From an uncultured Bacillaceae bacterium (GTDB lineage Bacteria > Bacillota > Bacilli > Bacillales > Bacillaceae_L): a stretch of DNA of 64,000 bases. The stretch spans positions 1 to 64,000 of the forward strand of contig CANMHG010000008.1 in NCBI GenBank assembly GCA_947497585.1, read 5' to 3'. The number at the start of each line of letters is the position of its first letter. Position 1 is the first letter of the stretch. The notes under the pieces are model-generated. The model made no database searches. It had not been told where the DNA came from and saw nothing but the letters and a program-made list of their open reading frames with translations. Position numbers and translations under genes: made by a program. Positions 9,026 to 17,642 of this stretch are shown here, piece after piece.

Positions 9026-9933
9026 TTGAAATCAATAAAAGTAATTATGATAATCATATTTATTATCCTGTTTAACGTAGCATGTCAAAGTGGTAATCAG
9101 GAAAGCTTGATGGAAAATAACATTGAACCTCAAGGAGCGATATTATATCAAAGTGAAAAACACAGTGAAATTTATGGTACAAATAATGAGGAAGAAAACA
9201 TTAAGATCCTTTCAAATTCAGGGAATGATTCACAGATAAAAGCAACCTTATAAATAAATATCAGATTCCCAAGGAATGGGGAGAGAGTGTCACCGGTGTC
9301 AGGACGAGGTTGGATACAACTGATAAAGTCATTGCCCTTACATTAGATGCATGTGGTGGGGTTAATGGTAATGGATATGATGCTGAGTTAATCTATTATC
9401 TTCGTACCGAAAATATACCTGCAACATTATTTGTTAACAGTCGTTGGATTGATGCAAACTACTGGACCTTCTGGGCATTAAACCGAATTCCACTTTTTGA
9501 ACTTGAAAATCATGGAACTCACCATAGACCTTTATCAATAAATGGGAGAGAGGCTTGGGGAATTAAAGGTACAGCAAATGTCGGAGAGATGGTTGATGAA
9601 GTACTGCATAACCATCGCAAAATAGAAAGCATAACAGGAAGAGCACCAAAGTTCTTTCGATCTGGAACAGCCTTTTATGACGAAGTTGGCGTAAAAGTAG
9701 CAAATGACATTGGTGAAGAAGTAGTAAACTTCAACGTGTTAGGAGATGCAGGAGCCACATTTTCGAAAGAACAGGTAAGGGATGCTCTATTAAATGCAGG
9801 ACCCGGCGCAATTGTTCTCCTTCATATGAATAAACCCGATAGTGAAACTTTCGAAGGAATTAGAATGGCTGTACCTGAACTAAAAAAGAGGGGATACAGA
9901 TTTGTAAAGTTAGAGGACTATCCTTTGAGGTAG
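9026..9933 (+). pseudogene. Polysaccharide deacetylase lipoprotein, frameshifted
   Basis: Two frames make one protein. The first (9026-9253) starts at TTG after AGGAGGTAG and gives a lipoprotein signal ending in FNVAC. The second, in frame -1, is open from about 9229 to 9933 and encodes a NodB-type deacetylase domain: LTLDACGG, HGTHH (metal site), FRSGTAFYD and LLHMNKP. The frames meet at a four-A run at 9238-9241. The downstream part has no ribosome binding site and its homologous region begins before any start codon, so a one-base loss is the likely cause. NodB enzymes deacetylate cell-wall or exopolysaccharide glycans. A sequencing error or slippage at the A run cannot be excluded. Confidence 0.75.
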
Positions 9934-9942
9934 GTATTGAAA

Positions 9943-9977
9943 AAAGACTCATCCATCAATTCTTGGATGAGTCTTTC
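9943..9977. terminator. Bidirectional terminator
   Basis: AAAGACTCATCCA/TGGATGAGTCTTT forms a long stem between the deacetylase and the convergent oxidoreductase gene. Confidence 0.85.
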
Positions 9978-9980
9978 TAG

Positions 9981-10949
9981 TTACACCAAAATCTCTGTCT
10001 TACGCAGATTCTCTAATACCACTTGAACATCATATCCTACTTGGAAATCATATAATTCACTTTGATTCCCATGTACGGCAGCTACAAACTGATCAATTAA
10101 CTCATTCCAAAAATGATTATTCTCTGTTGGTAGTACTTCGAATGGTTCACCGATTTTTCCAGCTTTCACCTTCATTAAATCAACTAGTGCAATTGTTCCT
10201 TCTGTTCCATAGGCAGTTAAAGATAGTTTCTGTTCCTCTATACCTGCCGTTCCACTAATTCCATTAAAAATGATAGGTACATTGTTAGCTAGTTTCATAC
10301 TAGCAGTAATTCCAGTCTCAGGAAGCATGGGGTCAGTCGGAAGTTCAAGCATGCTTTTAACATCGCTAATCCGACCGAAGAAACGTTGGATAAGCTGAAT
10401 AAAATGGCCTGAAACTTCAAAAACAAACCCACCTTGCTCACGTGTATTAATCCATTGATTTTGCTGCCATGGTCTAGGCCATATAGGGAATTGCATGTTA
10501 AGTTCCACTTTTCTTAATCTCCCTATATAACCAGCCCTAATAAGTTCTTCAAATTTTCGAGTGTTATGTAAATAGTTTAAAGGGAAATTCATTGCATGGA
10601 CAATGTTTGCTCGTTGCGCTTCATAAACTAGTTCCTTAGCTTCTTCTACTGAATTAGCTAGCGGTTTCTCGCATAAGATATGTTTCCCAGCACGAATTAC
10701 GTCAAGAGCAACCTCATGGTGCCATTTCGGAGGGACAGAAATATAAACCATATCTACATCTGAATTCTCTAGTAAATCAGTGTGAGTTGTAAAACCTTGA
10801 ACTTGATATTGCTCAACAGTGAGTGCTACCTTTGTTGAATCAATATCACAAATGGAAACAAGGTCTATTGAAGGATGCTCAGCAAAAACCTTTACTAGCC
10901 CTTCGCCCAAAGCTCCAATACCTACTATACCCACTTTCACTTTGCTCAT
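9981..10949 (-). CDS. Gfo/Idh/MocA family oxidoreductase
   Basis: A 322-residue NAD(P)-dependent dehydrogenase of the Gfo/Idh/MocA family. The N-terminal Rossmann motif GIVGIGALGEG is at residues 7-17, the conserved EKP (HILCEKPLA) near residue 95, and the C-terminal alpha/beta substrate domain follows. Members oxidise sugars, inositols or related cyclic alcohols; the substrate is unknown. Its ATG overlaps the stop of the upstream DJ-1 gene by four bases (ATGA), so the two are co-translated. The divergent MocR-type regulator is the likely controller. Confidence 0.88.
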   Translation of the reverse strand: MSKVKVGIVGIGALGEGLVKVFAEHPSIDLVSICDIDSTKVALTVEQYQVQGFTTHTDLLENSDVDMVYISVPPKWHHEVALDVIRAGKHILCEKPLANSVEEAKELVYEAQRANIVHAMNFPLNYLHNTRKFEELIRAGYIGRLRKVELNMQFPIWPRPWQQNQWINTREQGGFVFEVSGHFIQLIQRFFGRISDVKSMLELPTDPMLPETGITASMKLANNVPIIFNGISGTAGIEEQKLSLTAYGTEGTIALVDLMKVKAGKIGEPFEVLPTENNHFWNELIDQFVAAVHGNQSELYDFQVGYDVQVVLENLRKTEILV

Positions 10950-11512
10950 TTATTTACCATCTCCTGCTTACTTCTAAAGAAACTAGCCCAATAGTTTAAG
11001 GCATTCTCAGTTGTTAAGTTTGCTAATTTACAAATTGTTAAAGCAAAATCTACATAGTCGTCACCTTTTGCTGTTACAATGTTTCCATCAACGATCACAC
11101 CATTCTCTACAAAGGCTTCACGTGTAAAGTGGTTAAATAATTCTAAGTCTGGTGTTACAGATGTTGTGAACTTTCTTTCTTTTAAAATACCAGCATCAGC
11201 TAAAACTAATGGACCATAACAAATAGAACCTATAAGTTTGTTTTGCTCGTTTACTTGTTGTAATAATTTCTGTAATTTTTCGTTACCTAAAATAGATGGT
11301 GCATCTCCACCAGGTACAATAAATAGATCAACATCGTTAAGGTTTACTTTATCAATTGTAGTATGTGGTTTCATGATAAAACCCTCAGCACTAGTGATCT
11401 CTGATTCTCCTAAAGAAACTGTAACTAATTCGTGTCCGCGTCCTTTTATCCAACCAATTAAGTTTGCCTCAAAGTGTGCATAATCATTATAAATTAAAAT
11501 ATGTATGTTCAT
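10946..11512 (-). CDS. DJ-1/PfpI family protein
   Basis: A 188-residue DJ-1/PfpI superfamily protein. The nucleophile elbow is GSICYGP (Cys near residue 97), and the opening FIVPGG strand near residue 66 is typical. Family members include glyoxalases/deglycases, amidases, chaperones and transcription-linked regulators, so no reaction can be assigned. GGAGAGAG precedes the ATG. It is the first gene of a two-gene operon with the oxidoreductase and diverges from the MocR regulator; a role in repair or detoxification of a sugar-derived carbonyl would fit but is inference. Confidence 0.85.
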   Translation of the reverse strand: MNIHILIYNDYAHFEANLIGWIKGRGHELVTVSLGESEITSAEGFIMKPHTTIDKVNLNDVDLFIVPGGDAPSILGNEKLQKLLQQVNEQNKLIGSICYGPLVLADAGILKERKFTTSVTPDLELFNHFTREAFVENGVIVDGNIVTAKGDDYVDFALTICKLANLTTENALNYWASFFRSKQEMVNK

Positions 11513-11562
11513 TTTTCTCTCTCCATTTCTAAATCTCTTTTAACATTTTTTAGTTTAATGAA

Positions 11563-11598
11563 TTTTTGGATATCAAAAAAGACCCATTTTGGTATAAT
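11563..11598 (+). promoter_or_regulatory. Promoter -10 and palindrome in the divergent MocR region
   Basis: An extended -10, TGGTATAAT at 11590-11598, serves the MocR gene. Fifteen bases upstream, TTTTTGGATATCAAAAA (11563-11579) is a palindrome with 6-bp arms, placed where a shared operator would be expected. No good -35 box is seen, which suits activator control. The operator role is inferred. Confidence 0.4.
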
Positions 11599-11636
11599 TT
11601 TACTAGTCCACTTTAGGCTTGAGAGGAAGAAATCAG

Positions 11637-13082
11637 ATGAATATTTTCTTTACATTAGATTTTGAAAAAAGTAAATGTAAGTATAAGTACCAAGCTTTGT
11701 ATCATTTTATAAGAGATTTAATTTTAAACGGAAAAGTTAAAATTGATACCAGATTGCCTTCTAGTCGTGATATGGCAGTAAAATACAATGTAAATCGGAA
11801 TACAGTTAAACAGGTTTATGAAATGCTTATTGCCGATGGGTATGTATCAACGGTGGAAGGTAGTGGGACGTTTGTTGCTTATTCGCCAACTAAATTAAAT
11901 TTAATAGAGAAATCTTCAACAAATTTACGATTATCAAAATGGAGTAAACGAATACCTAGTAGTGTTTCAAAAGAAAAATCTATTAAAGTAACTATAGATT
12001 TTGGTGGTGCTGGATTTTCTCCAAATCTTTCTCATTTTCCTATTCAAGATTGGAAAAAGACTGTATACGAGGCCACTAGGGAACTAAATTTTTTAACTGA
12101 TATCCCGGGGTATGATCCTAAAGGACTCATTCAGTTAAGGGAGGCTATTTCCTCTTATATACAACGTACACGTGGTATGAATATTGATCCCAGTCAGATC
12201 ATTATTATTAACGGTGTTATGCAGGGAATCGGAATTTTGTCTCAATTATTAATTGATGAAGGAGATAAAGTAGTCGTAGAAGAGCCATCCTTTTCATCTA
12301 TTCAAGGGAACTTTATTACTTCAGGTGCTACCCTTATATCTGCACCAATTGAACCCGATGGATTTAGTGTTCAAAATTGGGACAGTCAATTAATTTATGT
12401 GACCCCAAGTAACCAATTCCCAACAGGAAAGGTAATGTCTCTTGAGCAGCGTTTGAATCTTCTTCAGTGGGCAAAAAAGAAAAATGCAATCATTATAGAA
12501 GATGATTATGATAGTGAGTTTAGAAGAAAAGGACGGCCAATTGAACCACTAAAAGTTCTTGATTATGAGGATCGAGTTGTTTTTTTAGGAACTTTTGCAA
12601 AAAGCATACTTCCTCATTTACGAATAGGGTATGCAATCTTACCGAGTGACCTAGTTGAAGAATTTTTACTAGCACGAAATTTGTTTGGCTCATATACGAC
12701 TTCTGCTCTTGAACAAATGGCAATAGCGCTGTTTATAAAATCCGGAAAGCTTGAGCGCCATTTAAGAAGACTAAACCGAATTTATTCACTAAAATATGAA
12801 GCATTTATGCATGCCATTAAAACTCATTTGCCAGACGCTTTTGATTGGATAGATGTAGATGCTGGCTTGCACTTATTCGCAAGTTGGAAGCATTCAACCG
12901 AGAAGTATAAGGAGTTTACAAAAGAGTGCTTAGCGAGAGGCGTTCAGTGGGAAAGCGCTCAAGAATATTATCTAAATCCTCCTACGCAGCAAAAGGCTAT
13001 CTTTGGATTTTCACACTTAGATGAGCAAGAAATTGAGAAAGCAGTAAAACTGATGGGAGAGGTGTTTGAAAAAATCAAGTGA
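11637..13082 (+). CDS. MocR/PdxR-type GntR regulator with aminotransferase domain
   Basis: A 481-residue MocR-family regulator: a GntR winged helix at residues 5-75 (LPSSRDMAVKYNVNRNTVK is the recognition region) followed by a fold-type I aminotransferase-like domain. The aminotransferase part retains the DDYDSEFR motif near residue 290 and a GTFAKS-type lysine site near 318 for pyridoxal phosphate. Such proteins sense PLP, amino acids or amines. The ATG at 11637 follows GAGAGGAAG; a TTG six codons earlier would overlap that site. The divergent DJ-1/oxidoreductase operon is the probable target. Confidence 0.9.
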   Translation: MNIFFTLDFEKSKCKYKYQALYHFIRDLILNGKVKIDTRLPSSRDMAVKYNVNRNTVKQVYEMLIADGYVSTVEGSGTFVAYSPTKLNLIEKSSTNLRLSKWSKRIPSSVSKEKSIKVTIDFGGAGFSPNLSHFPIQDWKKTVYEATRELNFLTDIPGYDPKGLIQLREAISSYIQRTRGMNIDPSQIIIINGVMQGIGILSQLLIDEGDKVVVEEPSFSSIQGNFITSGATLISAPIEPDGFSVQNWDSQLIYVTPSNQFPTGKVMSLEQRLNLLQWAKKKNAIIIEDDYDSEFRRKGRPIEPLKVLDYEDRVVFLGTFAKSILPHLRIGYAILPSDLVEEFLLARNLFGSYTTSALEQMAIALFIKSGKLERHLRRLNRIYSLKYEAFMHAIKTHLPDAFDWIDVDAGLHLFASWKHSTEKYKEFTKECLARGVQWESAQEYYLNPPTQQKAIFGFSHLDEQEIEKAVKLMGEVFEKIK

Positions 13083-13105
13083 AAAGCCCAATAAAGGGCT
13101 TTTCC
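13081..13105. terminator. Bidirectional terminator after the MocR gene
   Basis: GAAAAGCCC/GGGCTTTTC with loop AATAAA overlaps the TGA stop of the regulator and precedes the end of the convergent permease gene. Confidence 0.85.
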
Positions 13106-13111
13106 AATGTA

Positions 13112-14464
13112 TCACAATTTCTTAAACAGAGATTCGTTTCCTGAATCTTGCTTATCCTTTTTACTAACTTTTCCTCTAATGAAGAGGATGATAACAATAA
13201 TTGAAACAAATGCGATACTAATAAAAAAGCCTGGACGACTTGAGTCACTAAATAAAGTTCCGAATACTGCTAATAAAATGATAATCATCCCAAGAATATA
13301 TTTCACATTTTTCATAGCAGATCCAGGCAATAGCTTCCGAGCAGAAAGTAGAATGAATAGCCAGTTGAACAATAACATTAGCCCAGCAGCAGTTGTTATA
13401 TATTCATAAATCGTATCAGGCATTATAAGAGATAGAATAATTGAAGCTAAAAGGCCAAACATTGAGAGGATAAATGTTAATGTTGGTACTTTTAGTTTTC
13501 CTTTTTTTGCAAAGACTTTTGGGGCATCTCCATCCTTTGCAAGTGTGACCAGAACAGTGGTTACTCCGAATAATGCTGCAACCATTGTAGAAAAGCCAGC
13601 GATAATTAATGCAGCATTGAAAATGTGCTCCACATAAGGAAATTGATAGTTTTTTAAGGCAGTCACAAATGGACTTTCCTCAACCGAAAATTCTCCTTGT
13701 TTGACCATTATTACTGCTAATGTAATCGAGATTAGATAAATGACCGTTATTAGTCCTACCATTACTTTACCAGCCTTTGGTGCTTCCTCCGGGTTTTTTA
13801 GTTGTGCAGCCATTAATCCTGTTACCTCAACCCCACCAAAAGCATAGAACACTAGAAGTAATGCTGACCATACTTGAACAATGCTGTATGGAAATATTTT
13901 TTCCATCGTATTAGGAACATAGAGTGGTTTTGAAACATCAAATAGCCCCATAATTGCTGCTAACGCAATGATGATAAACATTAGAATTGCCGCAACCTTT
14001 ATTAAGGCAAATATATTTTCAAAGCGGTTAACACCTTTGGCTCCAAATAAAATGACGATTAATCCAAGAGCAGCATAAAAACTAGCGAAAATCCATAAAG
14101 GAACATTCGGAAACCAAAAACGAGTGAAAATGGAAAGTGCAGTAAGCTGACTCCCCATAATGAGCATTTCAGAGGCCCAGTACACCCATCCAGAAGTAAA
14201 TCCAGCCCAAGCTCCAAATGCTTTTTTTGCGTATGAACGGAATGCGCCTTCAAGTGGTTCCTGAGCTGTCATCCTTGCAAGCCCATCAAAAACTAAATAA
14301 GTACCGAGGGCAGCAATGATAAATAAAAATAATACAGCTGGTCCACTTTTAATGATAGATATACTTGAACCAAGGAAAAAACCAGTTCCGATTGTACTTC
14401 CTACACCAAATAAGGATAATTGCCACCATTTTAGACTTTTTTCAGCACCCTGTGATTTACTCAT
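13112..14464 (-). CDS. Amino acid permease (APC superfamily)
   Basis: A 450-residue secondary transporter of the amino acid-polyamine-cation superfamily with about 12 transmembrane helices. The first helix carries the unwound GVGSTIGTGFF motif (residues 18-28) that binds the amino acid backbone in this family. The ATG at 14464 follows GAGGAGGAG; the open frame extends 40 codons further, but that extension is unlike the family. The substrate is not predictable beyond neutral or cationic amino acids. It is monocistronic and convergent with the MocR gene. Confidence 0.9.
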   Translation of the reverse strand: MSKSQGAEKSLKWWQLSLFGVGSTIGTGFFLGSSISIIKSGPAVLFLFIIAALGTYLVFDGLARMTAQEPLEGAFRSYAKKAFGAWAGFTSGWVYWASEMLIMGSQLTALSIFTRFWFPNVPLWIFASFYAALGLIVILFGAKGVNRFENIFALIKVAAILMFIIIALAAIMGLFDVSKPLYVPNTMEKIFPYSIVQVWSALLLVFYAFGGVEVTGLMAAQLKNPEEAPKAGKVMVGLITVIYLISITLAVIMVKQGEFSVEESPFVTALKNYQFPYVEHIFNAALIIAGFSTMVAALFGVTTVLVTLAKDGDAPKVFAKKGKLKVPTLTFILSMFGLLASIILSLIMPDTIYEYITTAAGLMLLFNWLFILLSARKLLPGSAMKNVKYILGMIIILLAVFGTLFSDSSRPGFFISIAFVSIIVIILFIRGKVSKKDKQDSGNESLFKKL

Positions 14465-14620
14465 AAAACTCCTCCTCAACAAGAATATTGTTCCATGATT
14501 TGTTGGTTTTATGTGTTTTAACAAGTCTAGTGGGCTTTTAAATTTTTGTGTTATTGAATGGACTAGCTGAATACACTTGTACAAGTACTTCTTTGATATC
14601 TCATTAAAAGGTGGGTAAAT

Positions 14621-15247
14621 ATGAGTGTATTAATCAGTTATTTCTTTCTTGGCATATCTTTAGCAGCTCCGATAGGACCAATCAATGCAGCTCAGTTAGA
14701 TAGAGGTATTAAGTATGGCTTTTTCAATGCATGGTTAATCGGATTAGGATCTGTTGCAGCAGACATAGTTTATATGCTCGTTGTATATTTTGGACTTATC
14801 CATATTTTAGATATCCCTTTTGTTAAAGCATTTCTTTGGTTATTTGGTTTTTTTGTCTTAACTTATACAGGTATTGAAAGTCTTAAAAGTACTGGACAGA
14901 TAACCAATTCAAGGGATGAAAGTGATGAATCTTATAAAAGGTCCTTTACTGCGGGCTTTCTAATGGCAATTAGTAATCCTCTAACTATATTATTTTGGTT
15001 AGGGATTTATGGGTCAATACTGGCAAACACTGCAGCAACTGCTAGTTTAGAGCAATTAGCAATCTACAGCTGTGCAATTATCGCAGGTTTAGTATTATGG
15101 GATGTTTCAATGGCCGCATTATCGAGTAGCTTTCGTAAATTCTTATCGGCAGGTTTTTTAACATCGATTTCAATTCTATCGGGAGTATCTCTAATAGGTT
15201 TTGGATTGTATTTTGGTTATCAGGGGTTAATTCTTTTATTTGGTTGA
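14621..15247 (+). CDS. LysE/RhtB family amino acid exporter
   Basis: A 208-residue membrane protein of the LysE family. The N-terminal PIGPINAAQ motif near residues 16-24 and the SNPLTILFWLG stretch near residue 118 are diagnostic. About six transmembrane helices are present. Members export lysine, threonine, homoserine or similar amino acids. It is divergent from the amino acid permease gene, and the 156-bp interval holds both start regions, so import and export may be linked in regulation; that is inference. Confidence 0.88.
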   Translation: MSVLISYFFLGISLAAPIGPINAAQLDRGIKYGFFNAWLIGLGSVAADIVYMLVVYFGLIHILDIPFVKAFLWLFGFFVLTYTGIESLKSTGQITNSRDESDESYKRSFTAGFLMAISNPLTILFWLGIYGSILANTAATASLEQLAIYSCAIIAGLVLWDVSMAALSSSFRKFLSAGFLTSISILSGVSLIGFGLYFGYQGLILLFG

Positions 15248-15260
15248 TATGAATTATTAA

Positions 15261-15295
15261 AAAATGGTCACCTATAAGTAAGGTGGCCATTTTAT
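15261..15295. terminator. Bidirectional terminator
   Basis: AAAATGGTCACCT/AGGTGGCCATTTT forms a 13-bp stem with G-U pairing. It lies between the LysE-type gene and the small convergent gene and overlaps the stop of the latter. Confidence 0.8.
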
Positions 15296-15540
15296 TGTAA
15301 AGCTGTCTCGGTTTCTAATAGATGTCTCAGGTGCTCCCTTGCATGGTGAAGTCTAACTATTTGTTGTTCATTCGATAACTCAGATTCATCGAGACTATTC
15401 AACAAATCCTTTGTGATTTGCAGTTGGTAATGTGCCTGATTCAACTCTCCAGCATCTCCGGTAGTTTGGGCATCAATCAGTTCCTTCTCTGCAAGTTCTA
15501 ATGAACTCATCGCTCTTTCAAAAGTATCTTGTCTATCCAC
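15292..15540 (-). CDS. Small helical protein of unknown function
   Basis: An 82-residue, charged, entirely helical-looking protein, probably a coiled coil, with heptad-like spacing through QDTFERAMSSLELAEKE and the later LRHLLETE region. The length and two-helix pattern resemble small Bacillus proteins such as the DUF2524 group, but I do not recognise it with confidence. The start is taken as GTG at 15540 because GGGAGG stands seven bases upstream; the ATG at 15546 would be too close to that site. It stands alone on the minus strand. Confidence 0.65.
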   Translation of the reverse strand: MDRQDTFERAMSSLELAEKELIDAQTTGDAGELNQAHYQLQITKDLLNSLDESELSNEQQIVRLHHAREHLRHLLETETALQ

Positions 15541-15875
15541 AATCATTCCTCCCAATATAAAGTCCGTTATAAATTAGCTTGCCACTAAATCTTGAATTTA
15601 TCATATTCGAGTATGCTGACAAATTTATTCATAAAAAAACCATTCGTTAAAGGAAAAATAAGAAAGTTATAAGCGGTCAATTACTAGTTCATTCGTGAGG
15701 AGAACAGTATAAAAGACATTGTTGAACAGTTTAAATTGTAGTATGATATGAACGTTTGGTAGCAGATATTGTTAGAATGCATCAACAATAATAGAGGACG
15801 AAAATGAGGAGTTTTCATCCACTTTAGGTGTATATTATATAATTAGTACACCAAGAAAGAGGATAGGGTATTTAA

Positions 15876-17456
15876 ATGAAAAGAACTAAGTCTAATAGAA
15901 AATACAAACTGACTACCTTACTAACTAGCTTAGTATCAGGGTCAGTTATTTTTACGATAATCATACTGTTGATAGCATCCTATCATTCAGAAAATAGATC
16001 CTTAACTAATACATACTTGTCCCTAAACCATTCAAAGTCTGAAAAGATAAGCCAGTCGGTTGATTCTTTATTTATTTCAATGAGACTTAGTTTAGTTGAA
16101 ACGACTAAGTTTCTTTCAGAGCATAGTGAGATGAGTGATGAAGACATCCAAAAGCAATTAGAGCTGTTAAGAAATAATAGTAGATATTTTAATTCACTTT
16201 CCTGGATTGATGAAACAGGGGTGATACGAAACATAGCTCCATTCAGTGTTGGGCTAAAAGGTGAAAAGGTTACGGGAATAACGCGGGAAGTCCTTGATAT
16301 GAAGACCTCAACGTTAACCAGACCCTACATTGCACCTTCAGGTAGGCTTATTGTATTAATGAGTGAACCATATTTTGATAGTGATGGGATTTATCGAGGA
16401 ATTATAGGTGGATCTATTTATTTACAAGAAAAAAACGTCCTTAACGAGATTCTTGGAAATGACATTATTAGTGAGGATGGTTCCTATTATTTTGTAGTTG
16501 GACCGCAAGGAAAATTGCTATTTCACCCCGACCCCGGACGTATAGGAGAAGATGTGATAGCTAACCCAATGGTTCGTAAGCTTATACAAGGTCATAGTGG
16601 AGTCGAACGCGTTACAAATACACAAGGTATCTCGATGCTTGCAGCCTATAACACAATTCCTGAAACAGGTTGGGGTGTAGTTCAACAAACACCGGTATCT
16701 TATATTAATTCGTTATTAGCAAATCATACTAAACAACTAATAATATACGTATTACCTCCTTTTTTGCTTCTATTATTTTTGTCAGTAATGATTGCAAGAA
16801 AACTAGCTAAACCATTTCATTATTTAGCAAATCTAGTTAGCCAACTCGGATCTGATAAAGCGATTTTAGTACCGGAGGCCAAATCACATTGGAATATAGA
16901 AGCAGATTTGTTAACAAAAAGTGTGTTAATTGCAATTGAAACTGTTCAGAAAAATAGTACCAAGTTAACTGAAGAGGCTATGACAGATCCTTTAACTAAA
17001 CTGCCGAATATTAGGAAATTTCAAGAGGTTCTTGAACGTTTTAAGAATGAAGAAAAGTCTTTCTCTCTAGTCGTTTTAGATATAGATCACTTTAAAGCCG
17101 TTAATGATAACTTTGGACATAAGGCTGGAGATGAAGTGTTAAAACATTTAGCTAAAACGGTTTCTTCATTAATAAGAGATTCAGATGTATTTTTTAGGTA
17201 TGGTGGAGAAGAATTTGTCCTATTACTACCTGATATTATTTCTTCTGAGGCATATGAAATAGCCGAGAGGATACGAATTAAAGTTAGTAAAAGGAATACT
17301 CCGATTGGAAAGCCTATTACTATTTCATTAGGAATAGCGGATTACCCTCACGCAACAAATTCACTAAATGATTTATTTAGTTTCGCTGACAAAGCCTTAT
17401 ACAAATCTAAAAATGATGGTAGAAATAAAACAACAATATGGTCTACTGGTAGTTAA
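15876..17456 (+). CDS. Diguanylate cyclase with extracellular Cache sensor
   Basis: A 526-residue membrane sensor enzyme. A transmembrane helix (residues 15-37) leads to a dCache-type extracellular domain (about 40-285), a second helix (about 287-310), a short HAMP-like linker and a C-terminal GGDEF domain from about 368. The active-site loop reads YGGEEF (near residue 450), so it should make cyclic-di-GMP. No inhibitory RxxD motif is obvious before the active site. It is monocistronic with its own terminator. The 335-bp region upstream holds no gene, and ATTATATAAT at about 15831-15840 is a candidate -10 region. Confidence 0.92.
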   Translation: MKRTKSNRKYKLTTLLTSLVSGSVIFTIIILLIASYHSENRSLTNTYLSLNHSKSEKISQSVDSLFISMRLSLVETTKFLSEHSEMSDEDIQKQLELLRNNSRYFNSLSWIDETGVIRNIAPFSVGLKGEKVTGITREVLDMKTSTLTRPYIAPSGRLIVLMSEPYFDSDGIYRGIIGGSIYLQEKNVLNEILGNDIISEDGSYYFVVGPQGKLLFHPDPGRIGEDVIANPMVRKLIQGHSGVERVTNTQGISMLAAYNTIPETGWGVVQQTPVSYINSLLANHTKQLIIYVLPPFLLLLFLSVMIARKLAKPFHYLANLVSQLGSDKAILVPEAKSHWNIEADLLTKSVLIAIETVQKNSTKLTEEAMTDPLTKLPNIRKFQEVLERFKNEEKSFSLVVLDIDHFKAVNDNFGHKAGDEVLKHLAKTVSSLIRDSDVFFRYGGEEFVLLLPDIISSEAYEIAERIRIKVSKRNTPIGKPITISLGIADYPHATNSLNDLFSFADKALYKSKNDGRNKTTIWSTGS

Positions 17457-17495
17457 AAGAGAGTTAATGATTTATTATCATTAACTCTTTTTTTC
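17457..17495 (+). terminator. Terminator of the diguanylate cyclase gene
   Basis: AGAGTTAATGA/TCATTAACTCT with a 7-base loop is followed by eight T. Confidence 0.9.
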
Positions 17496-17642
17496 TATAC
17501 TTTTAAGACAAAAGACAAATATATCTAACACAAATTAAATTAAGTATTTCTAAATTTTTTAAATATAAAAATAATTGTTTATTTTTTATGGTTGTCTAAC
17601 ATATAATTAAGAAGAATCTGACAATTATAAAAAAGGGGGAAT

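Noticed and set aside
9310..9933. Polysaccharide deacetylase as an independent gene starting at TTG 9310
   Set aside because: No ribosome site, and the homologous sequence begins at least 20 codons earlier in the same frame.
15541..15875. Possible riboswitch or small gene in the gap before the diguanylate cyclase gene
   Set aside because: No conserved fold, terminator or supported reading frame could be seen.
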